From Zeimonas sp046347945 (GTDB lineage Bacteria; Pseudomonadota; Gammaproteobacteria; Burkholderiales; Burkholderiaceae_E): a DNA stretch of 64,000 nt. Below the pieces are notes generated by a model. It saw nothing but the letters and a program-made list of their open reading frames with translations. It was not told the DNA's origin and searched no databases. Within the stretch, counting starts at the first letter, position 1, and each line of letters opens with the position of its first letter. Shown here in pieces: positions 47,287 through 57,509 of this stretch. Position numbers and translations under genes: made by a program. Location of the stretch: positions 5,258 to 69,257 of the forward strand of contig JAXMFB010000021.1 in assembly GCA_046347945.1 (NCBI GenBank), in the 5' to 3' direction.

Positions 47287-48816
47287 TCAGCCGTCGCTGC
47301 GGCGTCGCCTCGCCACGCTGCGCTCGGCCACCAGCTCGACGATCCCGTCGGCTTCCTGCTGCTCGAGCCGCACGGTGAACCCCCACAGGTACGCGAGGTG
47401 CTCGAGCACGGCCTCGCAGGAAGCCTCGGCGAGCGGCCGCCGGTCGCGAACGAAGTGGCGCAGCGTGAGCGAACGGTCGCCATGCAGGTCCACGTTCCAG
47501 ACCTGGATGTCGGGCTCGCGGCTGCCCAGGTCGTATTGCGCGGAGAGCAGCCGGCGAAGCGCGCGGTAGCCCCGCTCGTCGTGGATCGCGTCGATCCTCA
47601 GCTTCTCGCGGCTGTCGTCGTCGAGCACCGCGAAGAAGCGGAACTCGCGCATCAGGCGCGGCGACAGGTACTGGGCGACGAAGCTCTCGTCCTTGAAGTT
47701 GCGCATCGCGAAGTCGAACGTCTTTCTCCAGTCCGAGCCTGCGATCTCGGGAAACCACTCGCGGTCCTCGTCGGTCGGCGCCTCGCAGATGCGCCGGATG
47801 TCGCGCCATATCGCGAAGCCCAGCGCATAGGGGTTGATCCCCGAATAGTGCGGGCTGTTGTACGGCGGCTGGTAGACGACGTTGGTGTGCGACTGCAGGA
47901 ACTCGAGCATGAACCCGTCCGAGAGCAGTCCGTCGTCGTACATCGAGTTGAGCAGCGTGTAGTGCCAGAACGTCGCCCAGCCCTCGTTCATGACCTGCGT
48001 CTGCCGCTGCGGGTAGAAGTACTGGCCGATCTTGCGGATGATGCGCACCACCTCGCGCTGCCACGGCTCGAGCAGCGGCGCGTGCTTCTCGACGAAGTAC
48101 AGCAGGTTCTCCTCGGGCTCCTCGGGCCAGCGCTTCTCGCACCGCTCCTCGGCCTTCTCGATCGCCGGCGGCAGCGTGCGCCACAGGTCGTTGACCTGTG
48201 CCTGCAGGTACTCCTCGCGTTCCTTCTGGCGCAGCTTCTCCTTCTCGAGCGACAACCGTGGGGCGCGCTGGTAGCGGTCGACACCGAGGTTGACCAGGGC
48301 GTGGCAGGCGTCGATCAGCCGCTCGACCGCCGCCTCGCCGTGGTGCTCCTCGCACTCGGCGATGTAGTTGCGCGCGAACACCAGGTAATCGATGATCGCG
48401 TCGGCGCTGGTCCACTGCCGGAACAGGTGATTGCCCTTGAAGAAGGAGTTGTGCCCGTAGGCGGCGTGCGCGATCACCAGCGCCTGCATCGGCAGCGTGT
48501 TTTCCTCCATCAGGTAGGCGATGCACGGGTTCGAGTTGATGACGATCTCGTAGGCCAGCCCCATCTGGCCGCGCCGGTAGCGGCTCTCGGTCGCCAGGAA
48601 GTGCTTGCCGAACGACCAGTGGTGGTAGTAGACCGGCATGCCGCTCGACGCGTAGGCGTCCATCATCTGCTCGGCGCTGATGATCTCGACCAGGTGCGGA
48701 TAGACGTCGAGCCCGTAGCGCCGCGCGACTTCGCCGATCGCCCCGTCGTAGCGCTCGATCGCCTCGAAGCTCCATTCGGAGCTGTCGGGGAGGCGCACCG
48801 CCTGCCACGCCGTCAT
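47287..48816 (-). CDS. SpoVR family protein (YcgB-like)
   Basis: Encodes 509 residues, typical SpoVR/YcgB length. Family stretches are YPHLVEIISAEQMMDAYASS, QTQVMNEGWATFWHYTLLN and NPYALGFAIWRDIRRICE. The role is unclear, but the gene is usually linked to prkA and yeaH in stress and stationary-phase clusters, as here. The ATG overlaps the yeaH stop (ATGA). Confidence 0.95.
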   Translation of the reverse strand: MTAWQAVRLPDSSEWSFEAIERYDGAIGEVARRYGLDVYPHLVEIISAEQMMDAYASSGMPVYYHHWSFGKHFLATESRYRRGQMGLAYEIVINSNPCIAYLMEENTLPMQALVIAHAAYGHNSFFKGNHLFRQWTSADAIIDYLVFARNYIAECEEHHGEAAVERLIDACHALVNLGVDRYQRAPRLSLEKEKLRQKEREEYLQAQVNDLWRTLPPAIEKAEERCEKRWPEEPEENLLYFVEKHAPLLEPWQREVVRIIRKIGQYFYPQRQTQVMNEGWATFWHYTLLNSMYDDGLLSDGFMLEFLQSHTNVVYQPPYNSPHYSGINPYALGFAIWRDIRRICEAPTDEDREWFPEIAGSDWRKTFDFAMRNFKDESFVAQYLSPRLMREFRFFAVLDDDSREKLRIDAIHDERGYRALRRLLSAQYDLGSREPDIQVWNVDLHGDRSLTLRHFVRDRRPLAEASCEAVLEHLAYLWGFTVRLEQQEADGIVELVAERSVARRRRSDG

Positions 48817-50093
48817 GCCGGGCCCGCCTGGCTGCGCTTGCGGAACAGCTCGCGGAACACCGGGTAGATGTCACCCGGCCCGCCGATCCGCTGCATCGCG
48901 AACCTGTCGGGATGCAGCGCCTGCAGCTTCTCGTACTCGCGCCACAGGTTCTGCGGCTCGCCCTGGCTGATCTCGATGTAGGCGAAATACTGGCACGACG
49001 GCAGGATCGACTCCCCGATCAGCGTCCGGCACAGCGGCGAATCGTCGTTCCAGTTGTCGCCGTCCGAGGCCTGCGCGACGTAGATGTTCCAGAGGCTCGA
49101 CGAATAGCGCTCGGCGACGATGTCGCGCGCGAGTTCGAGCGCGCTCGACACCACCGTTCCGCCGGTCTCGCGCGAGCCGAAGAATTCGGCCTCGTCGACC
49201 TCGCTGGCTACCGTGTGGTGCCGGATGAACACGATGTCGATGCGGTCGTAGTTGCGGTCGAGGAACAGGTACAGCAGCATGAAGAAGCGCTTGGCGATGC
49301 TCTTGCGCTCCTCGTCCATCGAGCCCGAGACGTCCATGATGCAGAACATCACCGCCTGCGTCGTCGGCTCGGGCACGCGAACGCGGTGCCGGTAGCGCAG
49401 GTCGAAGGTGTCGATGAACGGGATGGCCTCGATGCGGGCCTTCAGGCGCGCGATCTCCTCGCGCAGCGCCTCGACTTCCGGGTCGTCGTCGCGACGCTCG
49501 AGGCGCAGCCGTTCGAGCTCCTGCTCGAGTTCGTGCAGCCTGCGCCCGTAAGGGCCGCCGGCGGCGACCCGCCGGCCGGCGGCGCCGCGCATGGTCCGCG
49601 TGAGGCTGATGTTGGTCGGAACGCCGCTCTGCGTGTAGCCGGCCCGCACCCGCCTGGTCTGCTCGATGCGGGCGAGCTGGCGCTTGACGAGGTTGGGCAG
49701 TGCCAGCTCGTCGAAGAAGATGTCGAGGAACTCCTCGCGCGTGAGGGTGAACGCGAACTCGTCGAGGCCCTCGCCCTCGCTGCTCGCCTGGCCGCGGCCC
49801 GGGCCGCCCTCGCCGCCCTCGGGGCGCTCGACCTCGTCGCCTGCGGCGAAACGGTCGTTGCCTGCGTGAACGTACTCGCGCACGCCGCCGCGGCCGTGCG
49901 CGAACTGCGGCTCGGCGATGTCGCGCCCCGAGATGCCGATCTTCTCGCCGTTCTCGAGGTCGCGGATGCCGCGCTTCGACACCGCGTCGGCGACCGCCCT
50001 GCGGATCTGCGCCTTGAAGCGGCGGATGAAGCGGCTGCGATTGACCGAGCTGCGGTTGCGGCTGTCGAAGCGCCGGTCGACGATGCGCAGCAT
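48813..50093 (-). CDS. yeaH: YeaH/DUF444 family VWA-domain protein
   Basis: Encodes 426 residues. The N-terminal DUF444 part has NRSRFIRRFKAQIRRAVADA, and the C-terminal von Willebrand factor A domain carries the metal-site motif MDVSGSMDEERKSIAKRFF and a late ETGGTVVSSAL. A charged Gly/Glu-rich linker lies near residues 85-110. The ATG at 50093 has GAGG overlapping the prkA stop codon, so the two are coupled; an adjacent GTG at 50096 is the alternative. Confidence 0.95.
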   Translation of the reverse strand: MLRIVDRRFDSRNRSSVNRSRFIRRFKAQIRRAVADAVSKRGIRDLENGEKIGISGRDIAEPQFAHGRGGVREYVHAGNDRFAAGDEVERPEGGEGGPGRGQASSEGEGLDEFAFTLTREEFLDIFFDELALPNLVKRQLARIEQTRRVRAGYTQSGVPTNISLTRTMRGAAGRRVAAGGPYGRRLHELEQELERLRLERRDDDPEVEALREEIARLKARIEAIPFIDTFDLRYRHRVRVPEPTTQAVMFCIMDVSGSMDEERKSIAKRFFMLLYLFLDRNYDRIDIVFIRHHTVASEVDEAEFFGSRETGGTVVSSALELARDIVAERYSSSLWNIYVAQASDGDNWNDDSPLCRTLIGESILPSCQYFAYIEISQGEPQNLWREYEKLQALHPDRFAMQRIGGPGDIYPVFRELFRKRSQAGPA

Positions 50094-50100
50094 CACGGCC

Positions 50101-52023
50101 TCACGACGACTTCCTCACCCGCAGGTACCACTCGCACAGCAGCCGCACCTGCTTCTCGGTGTAACCCCGGGCGATCATCCGGTTCACGAAGTCCTGGTGC
50201 TTCTTCTGCTCGTCCGCGCTTGCCTTCGCGTTGAACGAGATGACGGGCAGCAGCTCCTCGGTGTTCGAGAACATCTTCTTCTCGATCACCGCGCGAAGCT
50301 TCTCGTAGCTGGTCCACGACGGGCTCTTGCCGTCCTGCGCCGCGCGCGCGCGCAGCACGAAGTTCACGACCTCGTTGCGGAAGTCCTTCGGGTTCGAGAT
50401 GCCGGCCGGCTTCTCGATCTTCTCGAGCTCGTCGTTGAGGGCGCGGCGATCGAGGATCTCGCCGGTGTTCGGGTCGCGGAACTCCTGGTCCTGGATCCAG
50501 AAGTCGGCGTAGGTGACGTAGCGATCGAAGATGTTCTGCCCGTACTCCGAGTAGCTCTCGAGGTAGGCGGTCTGGATCTCCTTGCCGATGAACTCGGCGT
50601 AGCGAGGCGACAGGTACTCCTTGATGAAGCGCAGGTACTTCTCCTCGACCTCGGGCGGGAACTGCTCCTGCCCGATCTGCTGCTCGAGCACGTACATCAG
50701 GTGCACCGGGTTGGCCGCCACCTCGCGATGGTCGAAGTTGAACACCCGGGAAAGGATCTTGAACGCGAAGCGCGTCGACAGCCCCGTCATGCCTTCGTCG
50801 ACGCCGGCGTAGTCGCGGTACTCCTGGTAGCTCTTGGCCTTCGGGTCGGTGTCCTTGAGGTTCTCGCCGTCGTAGACGCGCATCTTCGAGTAGATCGACG
50901 AGTTCTCGGGCTCCTTGAGCCGCGACAGCACCGAGAACTGCCCCATCATCCGCAGCGTGTCGGGCGCGCACGGCGCCTGCGACAGCGACGAATTGGCGAG
51001 CAGCTTCTCGTAGATGCGCATCTCGTCGCCGACGCGCAGCGAGTACGGCACCTTGACGATGTAGATGCGGTCGAGGAACGCCTCGTTGTTGCGGTTGTTG
51101 CGGAACGACAGCCACTCTGCCTCGTTCGAGTGCGCGAGGATCAGCCCGTCGAACGGGATCGCGCCGAACCCCTCGGTGCCCTTGTAGTTGCCCTCCTGGG
51201 TCGCCGTGAGCAGCGGGTGCAACACCTTGATCGGCGCCTTGAACATCTCGACGAACTCGAGCACGCCGCGGTTGGCCAGGCACAGGCCGCCCGAATAGCT
51301 GTAGCAGTCGGGATCGTTCTGCGAGAAAGTCTCGAGCTTGCGGATGTCGACCTTGCCCACCAGCGACGAGATATCCTGGTTGTTCTCGTCGCCGGGTTCG
51401 GTCTTCGAGACCGCCAGCTGCGAGAGCACCGACGGCCGCAGCTTGACGACACGGAACTTCGTGATGTCGCCGCCGAACTCGTGCAGCCGCTTGACCGCCC
51501 AGGGGCTCATGATCGTCGACAGGTAGCGGCGGGGAATGCCGTAGTCTTCCTCGAGGATGGCCGCGTCCTCGTCGGGCCTGAACAGGCCGAGCGGCGACTC
51601 GTGCACCGGCGATCCCTTGATCGCGTAGAACGGCACCTTCTCGATCAGCGACTTCAGCTTCTCGGCCAGCGAACTCTTGCCGCCTCCGACCGGCCCGAGC
51701 AGGTAGAGGATCTGCTTCTTCTCCTCGAGCCCCTGCGCCGCGTGACGGAAGTACGAGACGATGTTCTCGATCACCTCTTCCATGCCGTAGAAGTCGGTGA
51801 AGGCGGGGTAGACCCTGAGCATCTTGTTGGCGAAGATCCGCGAGCGGCGCGGATCGAGCCGCGTGTCGACCAGCTCGGGCTCGCCGATCGCCATCAGCAT
51901 CCGCTCGGCGACGCTCGCATACGCCGACGCGTCGCTGCGGCAGAGGTCCAGGAATTCCCGGACCGACATCTCCTCTTCCTGGGCCGCTTCGTATCGGCTC
52001 TGGTAGCGGGCGAAGATCGTCAT
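50101..52023 (-). CDS. prkA: PrkA-type serine protein kinase (YeaG)
   Basis: Encodes 640 residues. The AAA-like N-domain has the P-loop LLGPVGGGKSSLAEKLKSL and Walker B-like DGLILAHSNEAEW; the kinase-like C-domain follows. YeaG works with YeaH in nitrogen-starvation and stress adaptation in enterics. The start MTIFARYQSRYEA at 52023 has a strong AGGAGG nearby. The 209-base upstream region is purine-rich on this strand and holds several more AGGAG-like runs. First gene of prkA-yeaH-ycgB. Confidence 0.96.
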   Translation of the reverse strand: MTIFARYQSRYEAAQEEEMSVREFLDLCRSDASAYASVAERMLMAIGEPELVDTRLDPRRSRIFANKMLRVYPAFTDFYGMEEVIENIVSYFRHAAQGLEEKKQILYLLGPVGGGKSSLAEKLKSLIEKVPFYAIKGSPVHESPLGLFRPDEDAAILEEDYGIPRRYLSTIMSPWAVKRLHEFGGDITKFRVVKLRPSVLSQLAVSKTEPGDENNQDISSLVGKVDIRKLETFSQNDPDCYSYSGGLCLANRGVLEFVEMFKAPIKVLHPLLTATQEGNYKGTEGFGAIPFDGLILAHSNEAEWLSFRNNRNNEAFLDRIYIVKVPYSLRVGDEMRIYEKLLANSSLSQAPCAPDTLRMMGQFSVLSRLKEPENSSIYSKMRVYDGENLKDTDPKAKSYQEYRDYAGVDEGMTGLSTRFAFKILSRVFNFDHREVAANPVHLMYVLEQQIGQEQFPPEVEEKYLRFIKEYLSPRYAEFIGKEIQTAYLESYSEYGQNIFDRYVTYADFWIQDQEFRDPNTGEILDRRALNDELEKIEKPAGISNPKDFRNEVVNFVLRARAAQDGKSPSWTSYEKLRAVIEKKMFSNTEELLPVISFNAKASADEQKKHQDFVNRMIARGYTEKQVRLLCEWYLRVRKSS

Positions 52024-52232
52024 GCTCACCTCCTGCTGTCGGCGATGCACGTCTGTCGTGCGGCGCCTTCCAGCTTCTGTCTGTCGTCTCCTGGCCTCCT
52101 GTCGCTTCTTTTTCCTCTTTATATGCCTTTACGGATCAACCTGCATAGTGGTTGACGCGCGAGAGGGTTTGCACCTACCCGAATGCCTGCGCCCTCGCAA
52201 CCGTTTTTCGCCTGCCTGCGCGGCACGATTAC

Positions 52233-52871
52233 TCAGCGCAGCCACGCGTGCCCGGCGAGTCGTCGCGCCTCGAACGCGGCGATCGCATCGCGATGCTGAA
52301 GCGTGCGCTCGATCTCGTCCCAGCCTGCGAGCAGCGACTGCTTCGCTCGCGCGCCAATGTCGAACGCGAAGTCCAGGCCTGCAGCGCGCAGCCGCTGCCG
52401 CGGCAGGTCGATCTCGACCTCGGGAAGCGCCTGCGCGCACACCCGGTCGAACAGCGCGGCAACCTCCGCAGCGGGCAGTTCCACGGCAAGCATGCCGTTG
52501 GCCAGCGCGTTGCCCGCGAAGATCGACGCGAAGCGCGGCGCGACGATCGCCCGGAAGCCGAAATCGCGCAGCGCCCACACGGCGTGCTCGCGGCTCGAGC
52601 CGCATCCGAAGTTCTCGCGCACCAGCAGCACGGTCGCGCGGCGATAAGGCTCGCGGTTCAGGACGAAGTCCGGGTTCTCGCGACGACGCGAGTGATCACT
52701 ATCGAGATCGCCCGCATCGAGGTAACGCCAGTGGTCGAACAGGATCGGTCCGAAACCGCTGGCAGCGATCGAGCGGCCGTACTGCTTGGGGAAGATCGCG
52801 TCGGTGTCGACGTTGGCGACGTCCAGCGGCGCCACGATGCCGCGATGGGTGACGAACGGCGCGCGCTTCAC
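52233..52871 (-). CDS. leuD: 3-isopropylmalate dehydratase small subunit
   Basis: Encodes 212 residues, with VAPLDVANVDTDAIFPKQY at the N-terminus and LVRENFGCGSSREHAVWALR, the aconitase swivel-domain signature. It isomerises isopropylmalate together with LeuC. No leuC, leuB or leuA lies near, which is unusual because leuCD are normally adjacent; a second copy elsewhere is possible. The start is a GTG. It is 12 bases after the 5'-nucleotidase gene, so the two may be one transcript. Confidence 0.93.
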   Translation of the reverse strand: MKRAPFVTHRGIVAPLDVANVDTDAIFPKQYGRSIAASGFGPILFDHWRYLDAGDLDSDHSRRRENPDFVLNREPYRRATVLLVRENFGCGSSREHAVWALRDFGFRAIVAPRFASIFAGNALANGMLAVELPAAEVAALFDRVCAQALPEVEIDLPRQRLRAAGLDFAFDIGARAKQSLLAGWDEIERTLQHRDAIAAFEARRLAGHAWLR

Positions 52872-52883
52872 GCGAACGCCGCC

Positions 52884-53822
52884 TCAGCGGCCATTGGCGA
52901 TCCCGGCGGGCACGTGCCCGGCCGGCCCGTAGCGCGACGCCGACTCGCAATGGCCGGTCTGGTCGTCGAAGAAGAAGTCGGGCTCGAACTCGTTCAGGAA
53001 CGGTCCCTTGGCGAGCCCGCCGAGGAACATCGCCTCGTCGACCTCGATGCCCCAGTGCATCAGCGTGCGGATCGCGCGCTCGTGCGCCGGCGCGCTGCGC
53101 GCGGTCACCAGCGCAGTGCGGATTCGCACCGGCACCTGCGCGTCCGTCTCGCCGCCGGCGCGCGCGTCCTCGCGCTGCAGCCGGTGCAGCGCCTCGAGCA
53201 GCGGCTTGAACGGCCCCGGCGGCAAAGGCAGCGCCGCGCGATCGGCCTCGTGGCGCTGGAACGCGTCGAGCCCGGCAGACTGGAACACCCTCTCGGACTC
53301 GTCGGAGAACAGCACCGCGTCGCCGTCGAACGCGATGCGCAGTTCGTCCGGATGCGACTCGGAGGCCTTGACCGACTCCGGGAACACCCGCGCCGCCGGG
53401 ATGCCTGCGTCGATCGCCGCGCCGACGTCGTCGGCGTTGGCCGACAGGAACAGGTTGGCCTTGAGCGGCGCCAGGTAGCGCCACGGCGCGCGCCCGCGGG
53501 TGAACACCCCCCGCTCGAGGCGCAGCCCGGCCTGCTGCGCCGAGCGGAAGACGCGCAGCCCGCTGACCGGGTCGTTGCGCGAGACGACCACCACCTCGAT
53601 GCGCCGCTCGCGCTCGGGCCGATCCGGCGGGTCGAACTGCAGCAGCTTGCGCACCAGCGCCCAGGCGACGCCGGGCTGCGCGCTGACGTCGAGCCGCTCG
53701 CGCTGCAGCGCCATGTACGCCGCGTCGTCGTCGCGTTCGAAGACGCGGTTCTCCTCCTCGAAGTCGAACACCGCGCGCGAGGAGATCGCGACGACCAGCT
53801 TTCCTTCCAGCGATGCGGGCAT
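52884..53822 (-). CDS. 5'-nucleotidase (PF06189-type, cytosolic)
   Basis: Encodes 312 residues, starting MPASLEGKLVVAISSRAVF. The DFEEENRVFERDDDAAYMAL stretch and ending FLNEFEPDFFFDDQTGHCE are characteristic of the bacterial relatives of animal NT5C1, which hydrolyse IMP and AMP. Lies immediately upstream of leuD and divergent from ychF (176-base gap). Its relation to leucine synthesis, if any, is unclear. Confidence 0.88.
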   Translation of the reverse strand: MPASLEGKLVVAISSRAVFDFEEENRVFERDDDAAYMALQRERLDVSAQPGVAWALVRKLLQFDPPDRPERERRIEVVVVSRNDPVSGLRVFRSAQQAGLRLERGVFTRGRAPWRYLAPLKANLFLSANADDVGAAIDAGIPAARVFPESVKASESHPDELRIAFDGDAVLFSDESERVFQSAGLDAFQRHEADRAALPLPPGPFKPLLEALHRLQREDARAGGETDAQVPVRIRTALVTARSAPAHERAIRTLMHWGIEVDEAMFLGGLAKGPFLNEFEPDFFFDDQTGHCESASRYGPAGHVPAGIANGR

Positions 53823-53998
53823 GATCGCCAAGCGTAGGCACTGCGCGCCGTTTGCGCAAACCGGCGGCCCCCGGGCGGCCCGGCGTGCCCGGCCGGGCCG
53901 CCCGCGACCCCGGCGACGCTCTGCGACAATGGCGGTTTGTCCGCATCCGGCCGCCTTTCCCGGCGACCTGTGCAGCGGCCCGCCCGGAGTCCCCAAGC

Positions 53999-55093
<1,095 letters not shown>

Positions 55094-55135
55094 CGCCGTT
55101 CTGCGCGGGCGTTGCCGGCCCGCCCTCTTGCCCGC

Positions 55136-56257
55136 CTACAGGCGCCTCGCGCTTCCGATGCACAGCCCACCGCTGCCCCGGCTCGGCCCTTCCTGATAGA
55201 CGTAGGCCGAAATCTGCGAGAACGTCTTTCCGTTGGGCGCCAGCGTCCAGTTGAAGTCCTCGCGATAGGTGCTCCCGGCCGGGCCGCCGATGAAGTAGCC
55301 GCGGATCGCATAGGGGCTGGCGCCGAGAACGGAAGCCGCGTACACCTTCACGTCGCCCGAGCCCGGCGGGTCCTCGTCCGAGACCGAGACGGTGGCCGCG
55401 CCGGTCGACGCGATCGTCAGCCGCGCGCGGCCCGACTCCCTCGGCAGGCACGCCCAGTCCATCTCGAACGTGCCGGCCCAGTCGGCAATGCTGCCGGCGG
55501 CGCCGCAGCGGATGTCGACGCTCGAATCGGGCAACGCCCAGGTGCGGCCGGCGCCATCGGTGAACGTCGTGGCGCTCACCGCCGCGCTCGCGCGAGTCGC
55601 CGCGAAGTTCCAGGTCGAGGACAGGGTTCCGCCGGGGCTCGAGACCGTGAGCCGCATGTCGCCGTCGAGGCTGTAGCCGCAAGCGTTGGGCACCGCGTCG
55701 GGCGCGCCCGTGGCCGGCGCGATCCGCAGCGGGGCGGACGGGTCGACCGACAGAGTCGTCGTCGTATTGCCGAGCGGCTCCGTAAAGGTGCCCGATCCCG
55801 ACAGCTGGCGCTCGCCGGAACCGATCGTGAACGCCATGTCGCCGTGGTAGACGTGCACCAGGCCGAGGATGTCCACGTCGGTGGTCGTTCGCCCCTGCAG
55901 GCCGGTCCACGCGCTGTCCGGATCGCTGTCGAAGCTCACGCCTCCGGACAGCGTCGTCTCGTTGGAGCCGTCGGCATTGCCGTCGTAGGGACCGTTGAAG
56001 AGGAACGAGAACGGCGGGGCGCCGGCGCTGCCGTCGGGGGTCAGCACGACACCCTGTGCCAGCGGCGTCCCGGGGTTGAGGATGCCGACCATGCTCGACT
56101 CGAAGCCGGCCGCGCGCGGGACGAAGGAGCCCATGCCCGACTTGAGCTTCGACTCCATGGCCAAGGCCTCGGGCGGAATGCCGGACGAGCCCGAGTCGGA
56201 GCCGCCGCCGCACGCCGACACGAACAGAAGCAGCGAAGTCGCGCTGAGCCGACGCAT
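55136..56257 (-). CDS. hypothetical lipoprotein, beta-rich
   Basis: Encodes 373 residues. The signal peptide ends in SAC (lipobox LLLFVSAC) and is followed by GGGSDSGSSG, a flexible linker. The rest is rich in Gly, Ser, Thr and Asp with alternating hydrophobic residues, as in secreted beta proteins, with four scattered cysteines (for example PNACGYSL and DIRCGAAG) that could form disulfides. I do not recognise a family. A strong GGGGGAGG ribosome binding site precedes the ATG at 56257. It is convergent with ychF, 42 bases away. Confidence 0.7.
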   Translation of the reverse strand: MRRLSATSLLLFVSACGGGSDSGSSGIPPEALAMESKLKSGMGSFVPRAAGFESSMVGILNPGTPLAQGVVLTPDGSAGAPPFSFLFNGPYDGNADGSNETTLSGGVSFDSDPDSAWTGLQGRTTTDVDILGLVHVYHGDMAFTIGSGERQLSGSGTFTEPLGNTTTTLSVDPSAPLRIAPATGAPDAVPNACGYSLDGDMRLTVSSPGGTLSSTWNFAATRASAAVSATTFTDGAGRTWALPDSSVDIRCGAAGSIADWAGTFEMDWACLPRESGRARLTIASTGAATVSVSDEDPPGSGDVKVYAASVLGASPYAIRGYFIGGPAGSTYREDFNWTLAPNGKTFSQISAYVYQEGPSRGSGGLCIGSARRL

Positions 56258-56369
56258 GGCACCTCCCCCCTGCACCGCGGCAGAAAACGCCCGCCGCAGC
56301 CCGCTCAGATGCTAGACCTCGCCGCCGGTAGGGTCAATCGACACGCGCGCCTGCGACGCCGTGCGGCGA

Positions 56370-57509
56370 TCAGTCGAGCGTGCGCCGGTAGAACGCCAGC
56401 CCGATCCCGGTCACCACGACCATGAACGCGACGATCGGCCAGACGGCCGGCCACAGCTCGCCGATGCCGATCCCCTTGAGCAGGATGCCGCGCACCAGCA
56501 CCAGGAAGTGCGTGAGCGGCAGCAGGTTGCCGATCCACTGCGCCCACTCCGGCATGCCGCGGAACGGGAACATGAACCCGGAGAGCAGGATCGACGGCAG
56601 GAAGAAGAAGAAGGTCATCTGCATCGACTGCAGCTGGTTGCGCGCCAGGGACGAGAAGGTGATCCCGAGCGCGAGGTTGGCGGCGATGAACAGCAGCACG
56701 ACCAGGTACAGCAGCAGCAGGCTCCCCTGGAACGGCACGTCGAACACGTAGCGGGCCGCGGCGAGCACCAGCGTGACCTGCACCAGCCCGATCAGGATGT
56801 ACGGGACGATCTTTCCGGTCATCACCTCGATCGGCAGCGCGGGCGTCGCGAGCAGGTTCTCGTAGGTGCCGCGCTCGCGCTCGCGCGTGAGCGCGAGGCC
56901 GGTCATCAGCACCATCGTCATCGTGAGGATCACGCCGATCAGGCCCGGCACGATGTTGTACTGGGTGACGCCCTCGGGGTTGTAGCGCCGGTGCACGCGC
57001 ACTTCGACGCGCTGCGCCGGCGGCGGCCGCGGCTGCAGCACGCCGGCGGCGTCGCGCGCCACCACCGCGTCGACCAGCGTGCCCAGCGTCGCGAGCGCGT
57101 TGCTGGTCGACGCCGGGTCGGTGGCGTCGGCCTCGACCAGCAGCACCGGCTGCTCGTTGCGCACCAGGCGCCGCGAGAAATCCTCGGGAATCGTCACCGC
57201 GAACTGCACCCGCCCGTGCGCGAGCAGTTCCTCGACGTCGCGGGTCGTGCGGGCGTTCGCGGTCAGCGCGAAGTAGCCGCTGTTCTGCAGCGCAGCGACG
57301 ATGCTGCGCGAATACGGGCTGTTGTCCATCGACAGCACCGCGGTCGGCAGGTGGCGCGGGTCGGAGTTGATCGCGAACCCGAACAGCAGCAACTGCAGCA
57401 CCGGAATGCCGATGATCATCCCGAAGGTGAGCCGGTCGCGTTGCAACTGGATGAACTCCTTGAGCATGATGCCGATCCAGCGGCCGGGCGAGAACGACAT
57501 CGGCGTCAC
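56370..57509 (-). CDS. ABC-2 type transporter permease (YhhJ/YbhS-like)
   Basis: Encodes about 379 residues. One N-terminal membrane segment (LTFGMIIGIPVLQLLLFGFA), a large periplasmic domain (about 45-180) and five C-terminal segments, with RERERGTYENLLATPALPIEV and FLPSILLSGFMFPFRGMP typical of ABC-2 exporters. The GTG at 57509 overlaps the ATPase stop (GTGA); the ATG at 57500 is an equally possible start. Third gene of an adaptor-ATPase-permease operon, of the YbhGFSR or tripartite efflux kind. Confidence 0.9.
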   Translation of the reverse strand: MTPMSFSPGRWIGIMLKEFIQLQRDRLTFGMIIGIPVLQLLLFGFAINSDPRHLPTAVLSMDNSPYSRSIVAALQNSGYFALTANARTTRDVEELLAHGRVQFAVTIPEDFSRRLVRNEQPVLLVEADATDPASTSNALATLGTLVDAVVARDAAGVLQPRPPPAQRVEVRVHRRYNPEGVTQYNIVPGLIGVILTMTMVLMTGLALTRERERGTYENLLATPALPIEVMTGKIVPYILIGLVQVTLVLAAARYVFDVPFQGSLLLLYLVVLLFIAANLALGITFSSLARNQLQSMQMTFFFFLPSILLSGFMFPFRGMPEWAQWIGNLLPLTHFLVLVRGILLKGIGIGELWPAVWPIVAFMVVVTGIGLAFYRRTLD

